Below are positions 25,365 to 38,181 of a stretch of 64,000 nucleotides of DNA, piece by piece. Origin of the DNA: Denitrobaculum tricleocarpae (GTDB lineage: Bacteria; Pseudomonadota; Alphaproteobacteria; Kiloniellales; Kiloniellaceae); the NCBI RefSeq assembly GCF_007004665.1, contig NZ_ML660059.1, forward strand, positions 186,001 to 250,000, given 5' to 3'. The notes below the pieces were generated by a model that saw only the letters and a list, made by a program, of their open reading frames with translations, did no database searches and was not told where the DNA came from. The first letter of the stretch is position 1; every line of letters starts with the position of its first letter. A program made the position numbers and the translations under genes.

Positions 25365-27311
25365 TTAGGCACGGATACGTGCAGGTTCCGATGGTGGCAT
25401 GGAAGCCGGCGCATGTCCGCTGCCATGTACTTTCCGCAAGAAGGACTCAAACATCACAAGCGACCAAATCGCGGCGCTGTGTTCGCGTGCGCCAGACTGA
25501 TGCTGGTTTACCAGAGTCTCGATGAAATTCATATCGAACAGACCGGTGTCACCGAGCGTTTCACTTGAAAGCGACTCGCGCACACGCTCGCGCAATGGTC
25601 CCCGGAACCACTGCGCCACGGGTACGGCAAAGCCCATCTTGTCACGATAAAGGATGTCGTGGGAAAGATGCGGCTCCAGCGCTTTTTTGAAGATGTGTTT
25701 ACCTTCACGCCCTTTGAGTTTTTGTTGCGGCGCAATCCGGGCGGACCACTCTATGAACTTGTGATCAAGGATCGGGACCCGAACCTCGAGGGAGTTCGCC
25801 ATACTGGCCCGGTCAACCTTGGTCAGGATATCACCGGGCAGATAGGTCTTCATGTCCGCATACTGTACACGGCTGAGATAATGATCCGTCGGCGCCTCGC
25901 GCATGAAACGGCCGACGACCTCAGAGGCATGATAGCCCTGAAGCTCACGGCGCATAGAGTTCGAATAGAGGCCGTGGCGCAGATCATCGTTCAGGATCGA
26001 GACCGAGTCGAAATAGCCACCAACCGTTCCCCGCGCCAGGGCCTGGAATGTGGTCTTGGCCCGCAACGGCTTGGGCGCCCAGTCCAGCTTCGGATAAAAC
26101 CGTCCAAGCGCCGAGAAAAGCGGTGCCCGCAGGCCGGCAGGCACACGGCTGCGGACCTGCTCCTCGTAGTGATGCCAGCGATAGCGCCGGTAACCGGCAA
26201 AAAGCTCGTCCCCGCCGTCACCCGACAGAGCAACCGTGACCTTCTCACGGGCCAACTTGCAGACCTGATAGGTCGGCATGGCCGAACTATCAGCAAAGGG
26301 CTCGTCGTAGAAACCGATCAGATCGTCAACCAGATCGAAGGAATCCGGATCGACCTGGCGCACGTGGTGGCGGGTCCCGAACTGTTTCGAGACCTGGTCG
26401 GCATATTTCGATTCATCATAGTCGGGTTGTCCGAATCCGATCGAACAGGTGTCGACCGGTTTGTCCGACACGCCGGCCATCAAAGCAACCACCGCGCTTG
26501 AATCGACTCCGCCGGAGAGGAAGGCGCCCAGGGGCACTTCCGCGATCATCCGGATCTTGACCGCCTCGCGCAGTTCCTCGATCAGGGACTCGCAAATGTC
26601 GTCTTCGCTGAGGTTCTCGACATCATCGAAGCGCACGTCCCAATACTGACGCGGGTTCGCCGGCAGATCGTCGCGCCGCTGAATGAGAATATGGCCCGGC
26701 GCCAGCTTGTGGACGTTCTTGTAAATGGACTTGGGATCGGGAACGTAGCCGTAACCGAAATACTCTTCCACCGCGAAGGGATCGAGCTCGCGGCTCAGCT
26801 CCGGATGCAAAAGAAGAGACTTCAGCTCCGAGCCGAAGACCAGGGTGCCGCTGGGAAGGTACGAGTAATAGAGCGGCTTGATACCGAGCCGGTCGCGCGC
26901 GAGGAAGAGCGTCTCTTTGTTGCTGTCCCACAGCGCAAAGACGAACATGCCCCGGAACCGCTCGACGCAGGATTCGCCCCACTCAGCCCAGGCATGAACG
27001 ATCACTTCGGTGTCGGAGTGTGTCTTGAAGCGATAGCCGGCCGCTTTCAGCTCCTCGGTCAGCTCTCTGAAGTTATAGATCTCGCCGTTGTAGATGACGA
27101 CCACAGACCGGTCTTCATTGAACAGCGGCTGTTGCCCCTCTGCCAAATCGATAATGGCCAGCCGACGGTGTCCGAAACCGACGCCCGGTGCCGTGTAGAG
27201 GCCATCCTCATCCGGGCCGCGATGAACGATCGAATCGTTCATCTTGGCGAGCAGATCACGATCTATGGTGTTTTGGCCCCGCGTTTCGAAGAGCCCGACG
27301 ATCCCACACAC
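25365..27311 (-). CDS. XrtA/PEP-CTERM system amidotransferase (asparagine synthase family)
   Basis: A 648-residue, two-domain enzyme. Cys2 (MCGIVG) is the N-terminal nucleophile of a class II glutaminase domain; RGPDEDG and the NGEIYN loop are intact. The synthase domain has the pyrophosphate loop SGGVDSS at 266-272 and a conserved SGDGGDELFAGYRRY. The start is GTG at 27311, directly after the TAA of exosortase A, so the two are coupled; the GTG is fixed by the need for Cys at position 2. In exosortase A loci this protein probably amidates a sugar acid or peptide-like substituent of the exopolysaccharide; the substrate is unknown. Confidence 0.93.
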   Translation of the reverse strand: MCGIVGLFETRGQNTIDRDLLAKMNDSIVHRGPDEDGLYTAPGVGFGHRRLAIIDLAEGQQPLFNEDRSVVVIYNGEIYNFRELTEELKAAGYRFKTHSDTEVIVHAWAEWGESCVERFRGMFVFALWDSNKETLFLARDRLGIKPLYYSYLPSGTLVFGSELKSLLLHPELSRELDPFAVEEYFGYGYVPDPKSIYKNVHKLAPGHILIQRRDDLPANPRQYWDVRFDDVENLSEDDICESLIEELREAVKIRMIAEVPLGAFLSGGVDSSAVVALMAGVSDKPVDTCSIGFGQPDYDESKYADQVSKQFGTRHHVRQVDPDSFDLVDDLIGFYDEPFADSSAMPTYQVCKLAREKVTVALSGDGGDELFAGYRRYRWHHYEEQVRSRVPAGLRAPLFSALGRFYPKLDWAPKPLRAKTTFQALARGTVGGYFDSVSILNDDLRHGLYSNSMRRELQGYHASEVVGRFMREAPTDHYLSRVQYADMKTYLPGDILTKVDRASMANSLEVRVPILDHKFIEWSARIAPQQKLKGREGKHIFKKALEPHLSHDILYRDKMGFAVPVAQWFRGPLRERVRESLSSETLGDTGLFDMNFIETLVNQHQSGAREHSAAIWSLVMFESFLRKVHGSGHAPASMPPSEPARIRA

Positions 27312-30227
<2,916 letters not shown>

Positions 30228-30231
<4 letters not shown>

Positions 30232-31298
30232 CCCAGGCTTCTCGAGATTAAGGGCCCAACCAGATTGGCCACCGGCAGCGGCAATTTGCGCCAGGCCGAA
30301 ATGAACAGACTGTACTTGGGATTATTGGGATTGATCTCAGGCAAGTCGTTTATGCCCAGCAGCTTATACTCGTGCACCAAGGGCTCGGGTTCGAAACCCC
30401 AGTGCTTCTTGAAATTAAAGGCTCCTGTCCCGCGCTTGCTGCGGCCGAAGTCGAAAACCCGGTAACCCGCCTCGCACGCACGGCGCATCAAATCCCAATA
30501 CATAAAGTCATTGATCGCGAGCTTTCGGTCAGTCGAGGTACCGCCGCCATAATAGGGCACGACCTCGTCGCGGAAGTAAAAGCTCATGACGCCCGCAACC
30601 GGACGCCCTTCATGGGTGATGGTCAGGACTTCGCAATCCTCGCCGAACACATCTTTCAGGGTCTGAAAGTATTTACGCGAAAAGACCGGTGTTCCCAGGT
30701 TTCTGACACTCTCGGCATAGACATTGTGAAGGCGCGACGTATCCTCATCGAGTTCGCCTGCAAGGCCGGATTTCAAACCCTTGCGCACCATCGCGCGCTG
30801 TTTTCGCGGGATGGCGGCGAGATTCTTCTCCGGATCCGGGTCCATGGTTTTGCGGAAGGTCACATAGAGATCGTCTTTGCGGGCCCAATCCTCGTGAACC
30901 GGGGTTCTCAGTCTCAACTCGAGATAGTCAACCCCCAGTGAAGCCGCCAGTTTCTCGGCCTCCGCATAGAGGGCAGCTTGTGCTTCGACATCGGAAGTAG
31001 CTGCGCCTCCATACACACAAAAGGCATTGGAAATCAGAGCATTACCGAAGAGGCGGCTATGCAGGTGCACCAGAGGCAGAACGCCGCAAATCTCGTCATC
31101 GCGCTCTGCATAGAGGAAATAGCAATCGTGCCCGAAACTCTCTTCAATTACGGTCTTCCAACCGGCCCGGTGAAAAAAAGTCGCCGATTCACAAGCCGAT
31201 ACAAAGCTGTCCCACTTGCCGCGCGCCGAGTCATCGAGACGCTTGATTGCGATCCCCCCTACCACGTAAACCTCACGCCGCCCGTCTGTGCCGGTCAA
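30228..31298 (-). CDS. FemAB family XrtA/PEP-CTERM system-associated protein
   Basis: A 356-residue protein with the double-GNAT layout of FemAB/peptidoglycan-bridge transferases: FFHRAGWKTVIEES, YLELRLR, IPRKQRAMVRKGLK, VPYYGGGTSTDRKLAIND and FDFGRSKRGTGAFNFK. Such proteins transfer aminoacyl or acyl groups to amino groups; in XrtA loci the acceptor is probably the exopolysaccharide or its precursor. It overlaps the deacetylase gene by 26 bases and the downstream glycosyltransferase by four, consistent with tight coupling. Confidence 0.92.
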
Positions 31299-32217
31299 GA
31301 AAGACCTGATCGACCCGATCCCAGGAGAAATCCTTCAGGACTGTCCGCAAACGCGATTCCATGCGGCCCAGGTTCGTGTAGTGGCGGAAGTTCGACTTCG
31401 CCGAAGCGCCGGGAACCCTCGGCTGCTCGGGATCGATCTCCCAGGGGTGGAAGTAGAACATGCAGGGCTCACCGTCCTTACGGTTAACCCGCCGCATCGC
31501 CCAACGCGAATAGCTGTAGGGCAACAAGCGGAAGTACCCGCCACCGCCGCAAGGAAACTTCTTTTTACCGAGAGTCCAGGTGGTAACCGGAATTTCGAGC
31601 AAATCGTGATTTTTCGAGGGCGTAAAGGCAAAGCGGGGTGCTGCAGGCATGCCGTAGAGGTCATGGTTGATAGGATAAACGCTTGAGCTGTAGGCGTGGC
31701 CCTCACCGGCCAGGACATCGAAGGCCCAGGGCGTTCTCTCATCGATCGAGAAACTGGCCGCCCGGTAACCTGTAACGGCGCAGCCGCCGACATCCTCCAG
31801 AATAGCCTTCGTCTTACGTACGTCTGCCCGGAACTCACCTTCGGTCTGATGATGCACGCGGGTGTGTTCGTAGCCGTGGCTGGCCAGCTCGTGTCCCGCC
31901 TCGACCATCCGGCGGATCAGTTGGGGATAGCGCTCCGCTACCCAGCCCAGAGTGAAGAAGGTCGCGCGCACGTTATGGTCTGCAAACATCTGCATGATCG
32001 CGTCGCTATTCCGTTCGACCCGGCAGCTGTGATCGTCCCAATCGCTCCGCGTAATCTGATCCGCAAAAGCAGAGACCTGAAAATAATCCTCGACGTCCAC
32101 CGACATGGCGTTGACGATGCCGTGCCGGGAGGGTGCGCCGCCACCCGATCCGGACTTTGCGTCAGACGCAACCGGTCCATTGACCGCTGTATCGGGCATA
32201 TTTCTATACTGCTGCAT
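31273..32217 (-). CDS. XrtA system polysaccharide deacetylase (DUF3473-type)
   Basis: A 314-residue NodB-fold enzyme. Metal and catalytic residues are seen in VDVEDYF (D41, D44), SHGYEH (H114, H118) and GYRAASFS (R152). The C-terminal part (MFYFHPWEIDPEQPR, RHYTNLGRMESRL) is the DUF3473 extension typical of the exosortase A-associated group. There is no signal peptide. It removes N-acetyl groups from an amino sugar of the polymer. A 546-base intergenic stretch carrying a duplicated 128-bp element lies upstream, so it may have its own promoter. Confidence 0.92.
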   Translation of the reverse strand: MQQYRNMPDTAVNGPVASDAKSGSGGGAPSRHGIVNAMSVDVEDYFQVSAFADQITRSDWDDHSCRVERNSDAIMQMFADHNVRATFFTLGWVAERYPQLIRRMVEAGHELASHGYEHTRVHHQTEGEFRADVRKTKAILEDVGGCAVTGYRAASFSIDERTPWAFDVLAGEGHAYSSSVYPINHDLYGMPAAPRFAFTPSKNHDLLEIPVTTWTLGKKKFPCGGGGYFRLLPYSYSRWAMRRVNRKDGEPCMFYFHPWEIDPEQPRVPGASAKSNFRHYTNLGRMESRLRTVLKDFSWDRVDQVFLDRHRRAA

Positions 32218-32763
32218 TCACCGCCTCCGTGGCGCGCCTTGCCAATTCAACTCTCGTACCTTCGGACAGATCTGCACCGGATCAGCGAAACCCCGATTCA
32301 GTCTGGCCTTCAACACCGTGGACCGGATCATATCTTAGCGAGCCACTTCGTGGTTTCGCCGAAACATGTGGATCCGCTCTCACTCAAACACTCAGAGGCG
32401 ATTTACCAGGACAGTGGACGCCATGAGCGATTCCATCCAACCAAGATCACCTCTAGTATCCCGAATCTGAAATTCACTTCATTGAATTTCAGATTCAACG
32501 GGACACTAACTCATTGAATCTAATGTGCTTCAGTTTCTGAAAATCGCCACACACTATGCGGCGAACTTCAGAAACATCACACTAGGGTCGAGGTCATGTT
32601 CTTAACCCTGTTTGTCAAGAACGCTCGCTTGCTACCCTGCCTAATTGGAGAGCGTTCTACCTCACCAGCACCTCTCGCCGACAAGCACCGCACTCCTGTG
32701 CGCAACCGACTGCGCCTTTCGGTTGCAAAAAACGACAGATGGCATCGATGCCAATTGTCAGGA
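32218..32763. other. Intergenic region between deacetylase and ATPase genes, carries a duplicated element
   Basis: These 546 bases interrupt an otherwise tight operon. They contain the 128-bp repeat at 32455-32582 with its 14-bp inverted repeat. Two short ORFs overlap the region but have no homology I recognise and share sequence with the repeat; I do not call them genes. Confidence 0.6.
32455..32582 (-). repeat. 128-bp intergenic element, copy 1, with perfect 14-bp inverted repeat
   Basis: The segment aligns without gaps to 40748-40875; I count about 113 of 128 identical positions. The first 53 bases are identical and contain inverted-repeat arms 32463-32476 and 32483-32496 with a 6-base loop. 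The far end (32561-32582) is also identical in both copies. TTCAGA/TCTGAA recurs several times inside. It lies 238 bases upstream of the deacetylase start. A promoter, operator or leader hairpin is possible; function unknown. Confidence 0.85.
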
Positions 32764-33747
32764 TTAATTCTTACTGCGGCTGCCTTCCAACGCCGAGACC
32801 CGCCTGAACAGCCTGTCCAAATCCGAATTCGCGCCCGATCCACTCTCCGGCAATCCGTTTGTTCCCACCGGAGGCTCCGCCGGTGACTGCACGATGCCGG
32901 TTTCTTCGCGGGCAATCGTCATGGGTGGCAACGCCGCGCCTTCTTTGCGCATATCGAGAACCACGTCCTCAACGTCAGCCGCGGAGATTTCATGCCGGTC
33001 TTCAAGATAGCTGGCAAGGAGCAAACGGTCGCAAAGAAGATTGATCCGGCGCGGAACGCCTGCAGTTTCGGAATAGATGATCGGGTACGCAGAGTCATCG
33101 ATGCGCGGGTCGTTCTGCCAGCCGACCTGGATCAGACGGTGCTCGATGTAGGAACGGACTTCATCGAGATCCAAAGGCTGCAGGTGATAGGTCGCAATGA
33201 CGCGCTGGCGGAGCTGCTCGAGGCTGGCGCTCGCCAGGGTCCGCCGAAATTCCGGCTGCCCGACCAAGTAAATCTGCAGCAATGATCTGTGTTCGCTCTG
33301 GAAATTTGAGAGCATGCGAAGCTCTTCAAGCGAGGAATGCTTGAGGCTTTGTACTTCGTCGATGATCAGGAGCGGGCGGCTGCCGTCCCGATGGCACTCC
33401 AGCAAAAAGGCTTCAATCCGTTTCAGGATCGTCGCTTTGTCCGCACCCTCCTGCGACAGGCCGAAAGAGGCGGCAACCAGGCGCAGCAGGTTGTCTGCTT
33501 CAATCTGGGTCGTCACCACACGCGCCGTGATTAAGCGCTGACCTTGCAGAGAAGATAAAAAATAATCCATCAGCGTGGTTTTACCCGCGCCGACTTCACC
33601 GGTGATCACGATGAAGCCTTCACCCTTGCTCAGACCGTAGGTGACATAGGCGACAGCCTTTTTGTGCGGCTGACTCGTGTAGAAAAACCGGTGGTCCGGG
33701 GTGAGCTGAAACGGTAGCCCTGTCAGATTGTAAAAATCTGTGTACAT
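32764..33747 (-). CDS. XrtA-associated ATPase (ExeA/GspA-like AAA)
   Basis: A 327-residue AAA ATPase starting MYTDFYNLTGLPFQLTPD, the typical opening of this family. Walker A is GEVGAGKTT (50-58), Walker B LLIIDE (126-131), and a GVPRRINLLCDR sensor segment follows. The C-terminal 60 residues are polar and low in conservation. It probably energises or senses the export complex at the inner membrane. It is 74 bases downstream of the tyrosine autokinase gene. Confidence 0.92.
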   Translation of the reverse strand: MYTDFYNLTGLPFQLTPDHRFFYTSQPHKKAVAYVTYGLSKGEGFIVITGEVGAGKTTLMDYFLSSLQGQRLITARVVTTQIEADNLLRLVAASFGLSQEGADKATILKRIEAFLLECHRDGSRPLLIIDEVQSLKHSSLEELRMLSNFQSEHRSLLQIYLVGQPEFRRTLASASLEQLRQRVIATYHLQPLDLDEVRSYIEHRLIQVGWQNDPRIDDSAYPIIYSETAGVPRRINLLCDRLLLASYLEDRHEISAADVEDVVLDMRKEGAALPPMTIAREETGIVQSPAEPPVGTNGLPESGSGANSDLDRLFRRVSALEGSRSKN

Positions 33748-33821
33748 AACCTTAGGTCGGACCCTTTTGCTGCGTCGTGGCCCTTAGCTTAACCCCTGAC
33801 GCCGCGGCTTGTGTGTGAAGC

Positions 33822-34886
33822 TTATGCGTTGTCGGTCGTATCGCCATAACCATAGTAGCCGCCATAGTATGACCCGAACTGGGTCGCACCGAACTGTGGG
33901 CGTGCCTTGTTAAGGATCAGGCCGATATTTGGACAGGTGCTGATCAGGTCCAGCGCCGATTTAACGGCGGACCTGCGCGTTCCCTCTGCTTCAACCACGA
34001 AAACGATCTGATCGGCGTGCCGCGCCAGGATCGAGGACTCGGTGGTCGCCAGCACAGGCGGGGCATCAAACACGATGATTCTGTCCGGATAGCGTTTGGA
34101 AATCTCCTCAACCAGACGCTTCATCCGGGTGCTGGCGAGCAATTCGGTCGACATGTGGTTCGGCTTACCCGCCGGTATGATCGAGAGCGACTCGACATTT
34201 GTCTTCAGAATAACATCGCCGACATCAAGCGACGGATCCTCCAACAGGTCCAAAAGACCCTTGTTGGCGGTGACTCCCAAACGCTTCACGATACTCGGAC
34301 GCGACAGATCACCGTCAATCAGAAGCACCGTCAGATCTTTCTCTGTCGAGATGCTCATCGCGAGATTGATCGCGGTAAAGGTCTTGCCTTCGCCCGGCAC
34401 GGCGGAGGTCACCATGATCAGGTTGTGCAGGTTGCTGTTTTCCTGCCAACGGTTGCGCAGGACCGAGTTCTTTATGATACGGAACTCTTCGGTCGTCAGC
34501 GAACGGCCGCGGTCAGGTGTGAGAATACCCTCGTGCCGCAGACGGTCAAAATCGATCCGGACTTCCCGGCTACCGCGCGCAGAACCGGATTGAGCAGAAC
34601 CGGATTGAGCAGCTGCGGGCTGGGCCGCGTGGCCAGGAGCGGGCTGAACTGGCACCGGTTGAACGGGCATTGGCTGTGCAGGCGCCGCCTGTTGCGCGGG
34701 CATCGCTTGCGCGGAAGCCGCCGGCGCTGGCTGCTCTTGCTGTGTCTCAACTGACGAAAGAACGGTTTCGACAGGTGGGAAATTCTGATGCAGAGCCGAC
34801 GAACCTAGCTTCGCGGCGGCCTTCTCAACTAGCGAATCGCCGCCACGCGCCTTGGCTTTAGACGTACTGCCGTCTGGACGGTCCAT
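33822..34886 (-). CDS. XrtA-associated tyrosine autokinase (BY-kinase)
   Basis: A 354-residue cytoplasmic CpsD/Wzc-type kinase. A Pro/Ala/Gln-rich linker fills about residues 50-105, then the kinase domain has Walker A SAVPGEGKTF, Walker A' LLIDGDLSRP and Walker B IIVFDAPPVL. The C-terminus is a tyrosine cluster (GSYYGGYYGYG) that is the expected autophosphorylation site. It partners the chain-length determinant encoded 27 bases upstream and controls polymer length and export by phosphorylation cycles. Confidence 0.93.
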   Translation of the reverse strand: MDRPDGSTSKAKARGGDSLVEKAAAKLGSSALHQNFPPVETVLSSVETQQEQPAPAASAQAMPAQQAAPAQPMPVQPVPVQPAPGHAAQPAAAQSGSAQSGSARGSREVRIDFDRLRHEGILTPDRGRSLTTEEFRIIKNSVLRNRWQENSNLHNLIMVTSAVPGEGKTFTAINLAMSISTEKDLTVLLIDGDLSRPSIVKRLGVTANKGLLDLLEDPSLDVGDVILKTNVESLSIIPAGKPNHMSTELLASTRMKRLVEEISKRYPDRIIVFDAPPVLATTESSILARHADQIVFVVEAEGTRRSAVKSALDLISTCPNIGLILNKARPQFGATQFGSYYGGYYGYGDTTDNA

Positions 34887-34913
34887 AACTCAGTAACCCT
34901 TCATCTCAAAACC

Positions 34914-36566
34914 TTAACTGCCGCCGAAAATTAACGGCACAATCTTGTTGGAAATCGTGTCGCTGACCGCTGCAGGAATCCCTGCGCCCTGCTGCACGAT
35001 ATCCAGATTGCTCAATCCAACTTGCTGCTCAATGCGCATCAAAGACCCATAGGCACCGACCATGGCAATCAGAACCACCGCCGTTCCGGCAAGTTTGGAT
35101 AGGCCCCAACCTCGCCTCGTGAGGTCCTGAACCGCCGTGACCGTACCCAGTACCGGCATCGCGAAGGCAGAGCCCAGATTTGTGGCGTCATGGAAGGTAT
35201 CCTGGATAAAGATCATCACCCAGGCGACCCCGACGCCCGCGCCGAGTCCCACAAAGAGAACCATGGTCAGAAAGAGCCCGCGATTCGGACCATCAGGCAG
35301 AGCAGGAATTTCCGGCGGATCGACAACACGGAACTGCACCGGTTCAGCGCTGACTTCCCGTTCTTGCGAGATTCGTGCTGATTCCCGACGCTTCAGCAAC
35401 TCATCATAGTTTTCTTTAATGATGCCGTAGTCACGGTTGAGCTTCTTAAGTTCCGCCTCGACGGCCGGAACATTAGAGCGCAGCCGCTCCAGCTCTGCAA
35501 TCTGCCCCTGGATCTGATCGACCCGGCGCTGATTGATCTGAATAATCGACTGCTGCTCGATGAGCCGCAGCTGCAGCTGCGCATAAAGCGGATTTGGAAC
35601 GCCCGTTTCCGCCGTAGGCTCTTCACCGGCGCTCAATTCATTCTGCAGAGCCGCTTCCAGCTCACGCTCGTTCTTGGCCTCCAGGGCCTTTAACCTGCGT
35701 TGGGCGATCACGACGTCAGGATGTTTCTCGGTGTAGCGGGTCAGGAGCTCCTGTACCTGCGCTTCAATCTCAATGATACGCAGGGTGGTGTCAGAGGGCG
35801 GCCCTGAACCAATACCGATATTAGTGACGCCGCCGATCAACTCCGGCACAGAAGAGAGCTCTCTCTTGATAACCGCTTCCTGCGTCACTGCGTTGTTGAG
35901 GGCGTTCTCAGCTGCGATCAAGGCGCCCTCGGCACGCTCAACGCGGCCATGATATCCTGCAGCCCCCGGCAGAATGTCGAAATTCTGCTGCTTGAAGTTG
36001 GCGAGACGCTGCTCAGCCTGCTCAAGCTGGCGCTCGTAGTCTTTGATCTGATCGTTGATGAAGCGCTGCGCCTCATCCATGTCGTTCCGGCTTTGCCCCA
36101 GGTTGCCCTCGACGAAGATTGTCAGAAGCGCATCCACCACATTGCGTGCCCGGACCGGGTCGCCATCCTCAAAGCTGACTTTAAAGAGATTCCCGCCATT
36201 GCTTTGAACACTGGTCTTGTCATTCAAACGCGTGAGCAGGCGCTCCATCTGATCGGGGGTCGTTGCCGTGATATCCAGATCGGTCATCCGCGCGACCTTC
36301 TGCAGGTTCGGACGGCTGAGAAGCGTCTGCTGCATAATCTGGATTTCGGATCGAATATTGGTGTCGACTGCCAGCCCCTGCAGCAACGGCCGCAGCATGC
36401 TGGCGGTATCAACGTACAACCTGCCCGAGGACACAAAGACGTCAGGGATCGTGGCAACGTAGAACCAACCGGCAATACAGACGACCCATGCGGTGGACAG
36501 GGCATACCAGCGACGCTGCCAAACCGCATTACAATAGAAAATAAACTGTGCGTAGATGTCGTTCAT
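34914..36566 (-). CDS. XrtA system polysaccharide chain-length determinant (Wzz/PCP type)
   Basis: A 550-residue inner-membrane co-polymerase. A first helix lies at about 24-40, a Wzz domain follows (VFVSSGRLYVDTASML), then a long coiled-coil-rich periplasmic part (about 160-390), and a second helix near 430-450, preceded by the Pro-rich PPEIPALPDGPN. A further hydrophobic segment sits near 490. This matches the exosortase A-associated chain-length family. It should work with the BY-kinase and the export lipoprotein. The start at 36566 begins MNDIYAQF. Confidence 0.92.
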   Translation of the reverse strand: MNDIYAQFIFYCNAVWQRRWYALSTAWVVCIAGWFYVATIPDVFVSSGRLYVDTASMLRPLLQGLAVDTNIRSEIQIMQQTLLSRPNLQKVARMTDLDITATTPDQMERLLTRLNDKTSVQSNGGNLFKVSFEDGDPVRARNVVDALLTIFVEGNLGQSRNDMDEAQRFINDQIKDYERQLEQAEQRLANFKQQNFDILPGAAGYHGRVERAEGALIAAENALNNAVTQEAVIKRELSSVPELIGGVTNIGIGSGPPSDTTLRIIEIEAQVQELLTRYTEKHPDVVIAQRRLKALEAKNERELEAALQNELSAGEEPTAETGVPNPLYAQLQLRLIEQQSIIQINQRRVDQIQGQIAELERLRSNVPAVEAELKKLNRDYGIIKENYDELLKRRESARISQEREVSAEPVQFRVVDPPEIPALPDGPNRGLFLTMVLFVGLGAGVGVAWVMIFIQDTFHDATNLGSAFAMPVLGTVTAVQDLTRRGWGLSKLAGTAVVLIAMVGAYGSLMRIEQQVGLSNLDIVQQGAGIPAAVSDTISNKIVPLIFGGS

Positions 36567-37088
36567 CTCGACGTTCGACCGCCCTTCAAGTCCGTCCCAA
36601 TCTCATACAACACGGGATCAATTTGCAATCTGAAGCTTAGCAATAGACGCGTTTTCGATCCGATTTGTTTAAAGATTTAATATTAACAATTCCTGACAGG
36701 AAGGTGACTTTTGCCGGTTCCGAGTCCGGTACGCCCAAAGACTAAGACGCCGAACAAGAAACTTACTGACTTAAATGCCATCCTGCTTTCCAGGTCAGTT
36801 ACGTCCCAATTGTGGCACGACGATGACAACACTCCGTTTACATGCGCAATAATAATCTCACGAGACCGATGCGCCGGACTTTATCCTTCCAAGACCTGCA
36901 TCCAGAGCAAGTCCGCATACGCCAATCATAACGTTCGTATACGTGTTTTAGCCCTTTGGTGTATAGAAAATCGAGAGGTTTTTTCGATCAGCTTTATGTG
37001 ATGCCGTGGAAAAAACCCTGTAAACCAAGGAAAACATAGGATTCGAGTGGTCTGCCATACCCTTACCTATCTGCTCTAACGCACGCCT
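36567..37088. other. Intergenic stretch upstream of the chain-length gene
   Basis: This is a 522-base, AT-richer region between the chain-length determinant and the terminator of the export gene. I see no credible gene. TTTACA at 36837 and TGTAAA at 37019 resemble the repeats upstream of the PEP-CTERM gene, but single copies are weak evidence. The promoter of the core operon is probably here. Confidence 0.55.
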
Positions 37089-37122
37089 AAAAACACGTGA
37101 GGGGCGCCAACCGGCACCCCTC
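37089..37122 (-). terminator. Rho-independent terminator of the export lipoprotein gene
   Basis: On the minus strand a 10-bp stem (37113-37122 with 37099-37108, one G-T pair) and a 4-base loop are followed by a T run within a few bases. It sits about 26 bases after the stop codon at 37148. Confidence 0.8.
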
Positions 37123-37147
37123 GCAAGACTGTTCAGCCTGTGGCTGC

Positions 37148-37783
37148 CTAAAATACACTTTCCGGCACGATCAGGACGTCACCCGGCAGAATTGCCACAT
37201 TCGCCGTAATATCGCCGTCCTTAATCAAGTCATCCAGGCGAACCCGGAACTCTTTTTGCTCATCGTCGACAAGCCGCACGATCGTCGCGTCATTACCATC
37301 CGCGAACTGTGTCAGCCCGCCAACCGAGATCATAACGTCGAGCGCAGTCATATTGGCCCGATAGGGAATCGCCTGCGGGCGTGCTGCTTCGCCTAAAACC
37401 CGGACCTGCTGGGTGAAGGGACCGACGAAACCTGTCACGATAATGGTGACGATCGGGTCTTGTACAAAGACCGCCAACTTTTCCTCAATCTCGCGCGCAA
37501 GTTCGCTCGGCGTCTTGTTTGCCGCATCCAGATCCTCCATCAGAGGAACCGAAATCCGGCCGTCCGGCCGCACAGGAACTGAAATGGTCAGCTCAGCATT
37601 GCGCCAGACAAAAATGTTCAAGTTATCGCCAGCACCAATTTGGTACATGGGCGCAACGGAATCAGCGCCCAACTTTGCAGCCGGCAAATCCGCCTTGTCG
37701 CTGGAACAGCCGACAAGGAGCATACCCACTCCCACCATCAAGGCAGTAAAAGCCTTTTTCGCACCCAACGGACTAAGAAGCAT
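37148..37783 (-). CDS. XrtA/PEP-CTERM system exopolysaccharide export lipoprotein (Wza-type)
   Basis: A 211-residue lipoprotein. The signal peptide ends in the lipobox LLVGC, giving a lipid-anchored Cys at about residue 26. Residues about 46-130 form a polysaccharide-export (Poly_export) domain starting YQIGAGDNLNIFVWR; a SLBB-like domain follows (VRVLGEAARPQAIPYR...). It is much shorter than Wza, as usual for this exosortase-linked family. A GAGGGGG Shine-Dalgarno lies six bases before the ATG. It should form the outer-membrane exit for the polymer, and is transcribed as a single gene ending in a terminator. Confidence 0.93.
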   Translation of the reverse strand: MLLSPLGAKKAFTALMVGVGMLLVGCSSDKADLPAAKLGADSVAPMYQIGAGDNLNIFVWRNAELTISVPVRPDGRISVPLMEDLDAANKTPSELAREIEEKLAVFVQDPIVTIIVTGFVGPFTQQVRVLGEAARPQAIPYRANMTALDVMISVGGLTQFADGNDATIVRLVDDEQKEFRVRLDDLIKDGDITANVAILPGDVLIVPESVF

Positions 37784-38181
37784 CTGGACCCCCTCAAGTT
37801 TCTACAGTGGGTTTTACACCCAACCTCTTCGCTGGTAAAGGCGCGGTGAGCGAAACTTACTGTAAATCTGGTGACTTAACGAAAATATAATGGCCGATTC
37901 GCCCCTTAACCTTAACAAAAGACCTCACGAAAGGCTAAAAACATGCATTAACCTGCATTACATCCGACTCGGTCACAAATTCCGAAGAATCTCATGTAGC
38001 CGCAAAAACCTTGGTGTAGACAGTTTTGCCTCATTTCCAAAGTCTTTTCGGGCTTTGATGGACAAACAATCGCCGGGTAACCGACACGACACGTCTGATA
38101 TCTTGCCGGCTGGAATGCCCCCCGGAAACCATTTCATTGACCGGCCAATCCGCCAATTGCCATAGAGCAAGGCACTCCCGG
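37784..38181. other. Intergenic stretch upstream of the export lipoprotein gene
   Basis: This 398-base, AT-rich region lies between the export gene and the Kelch/beta-helix gene. TTTACA (37813) and TGTAAA (37861) face each other 42 bases apart and could be an operator. I see no gene and no clear terminator for the upstream Kelch gene. Confidence 0.5.

Noticed and set aside
36814-36829. TGGCACG on the plus strand, resembling a -24 box
   Set aside because: The -12 position lacks GC and no plus-strand gene follows.
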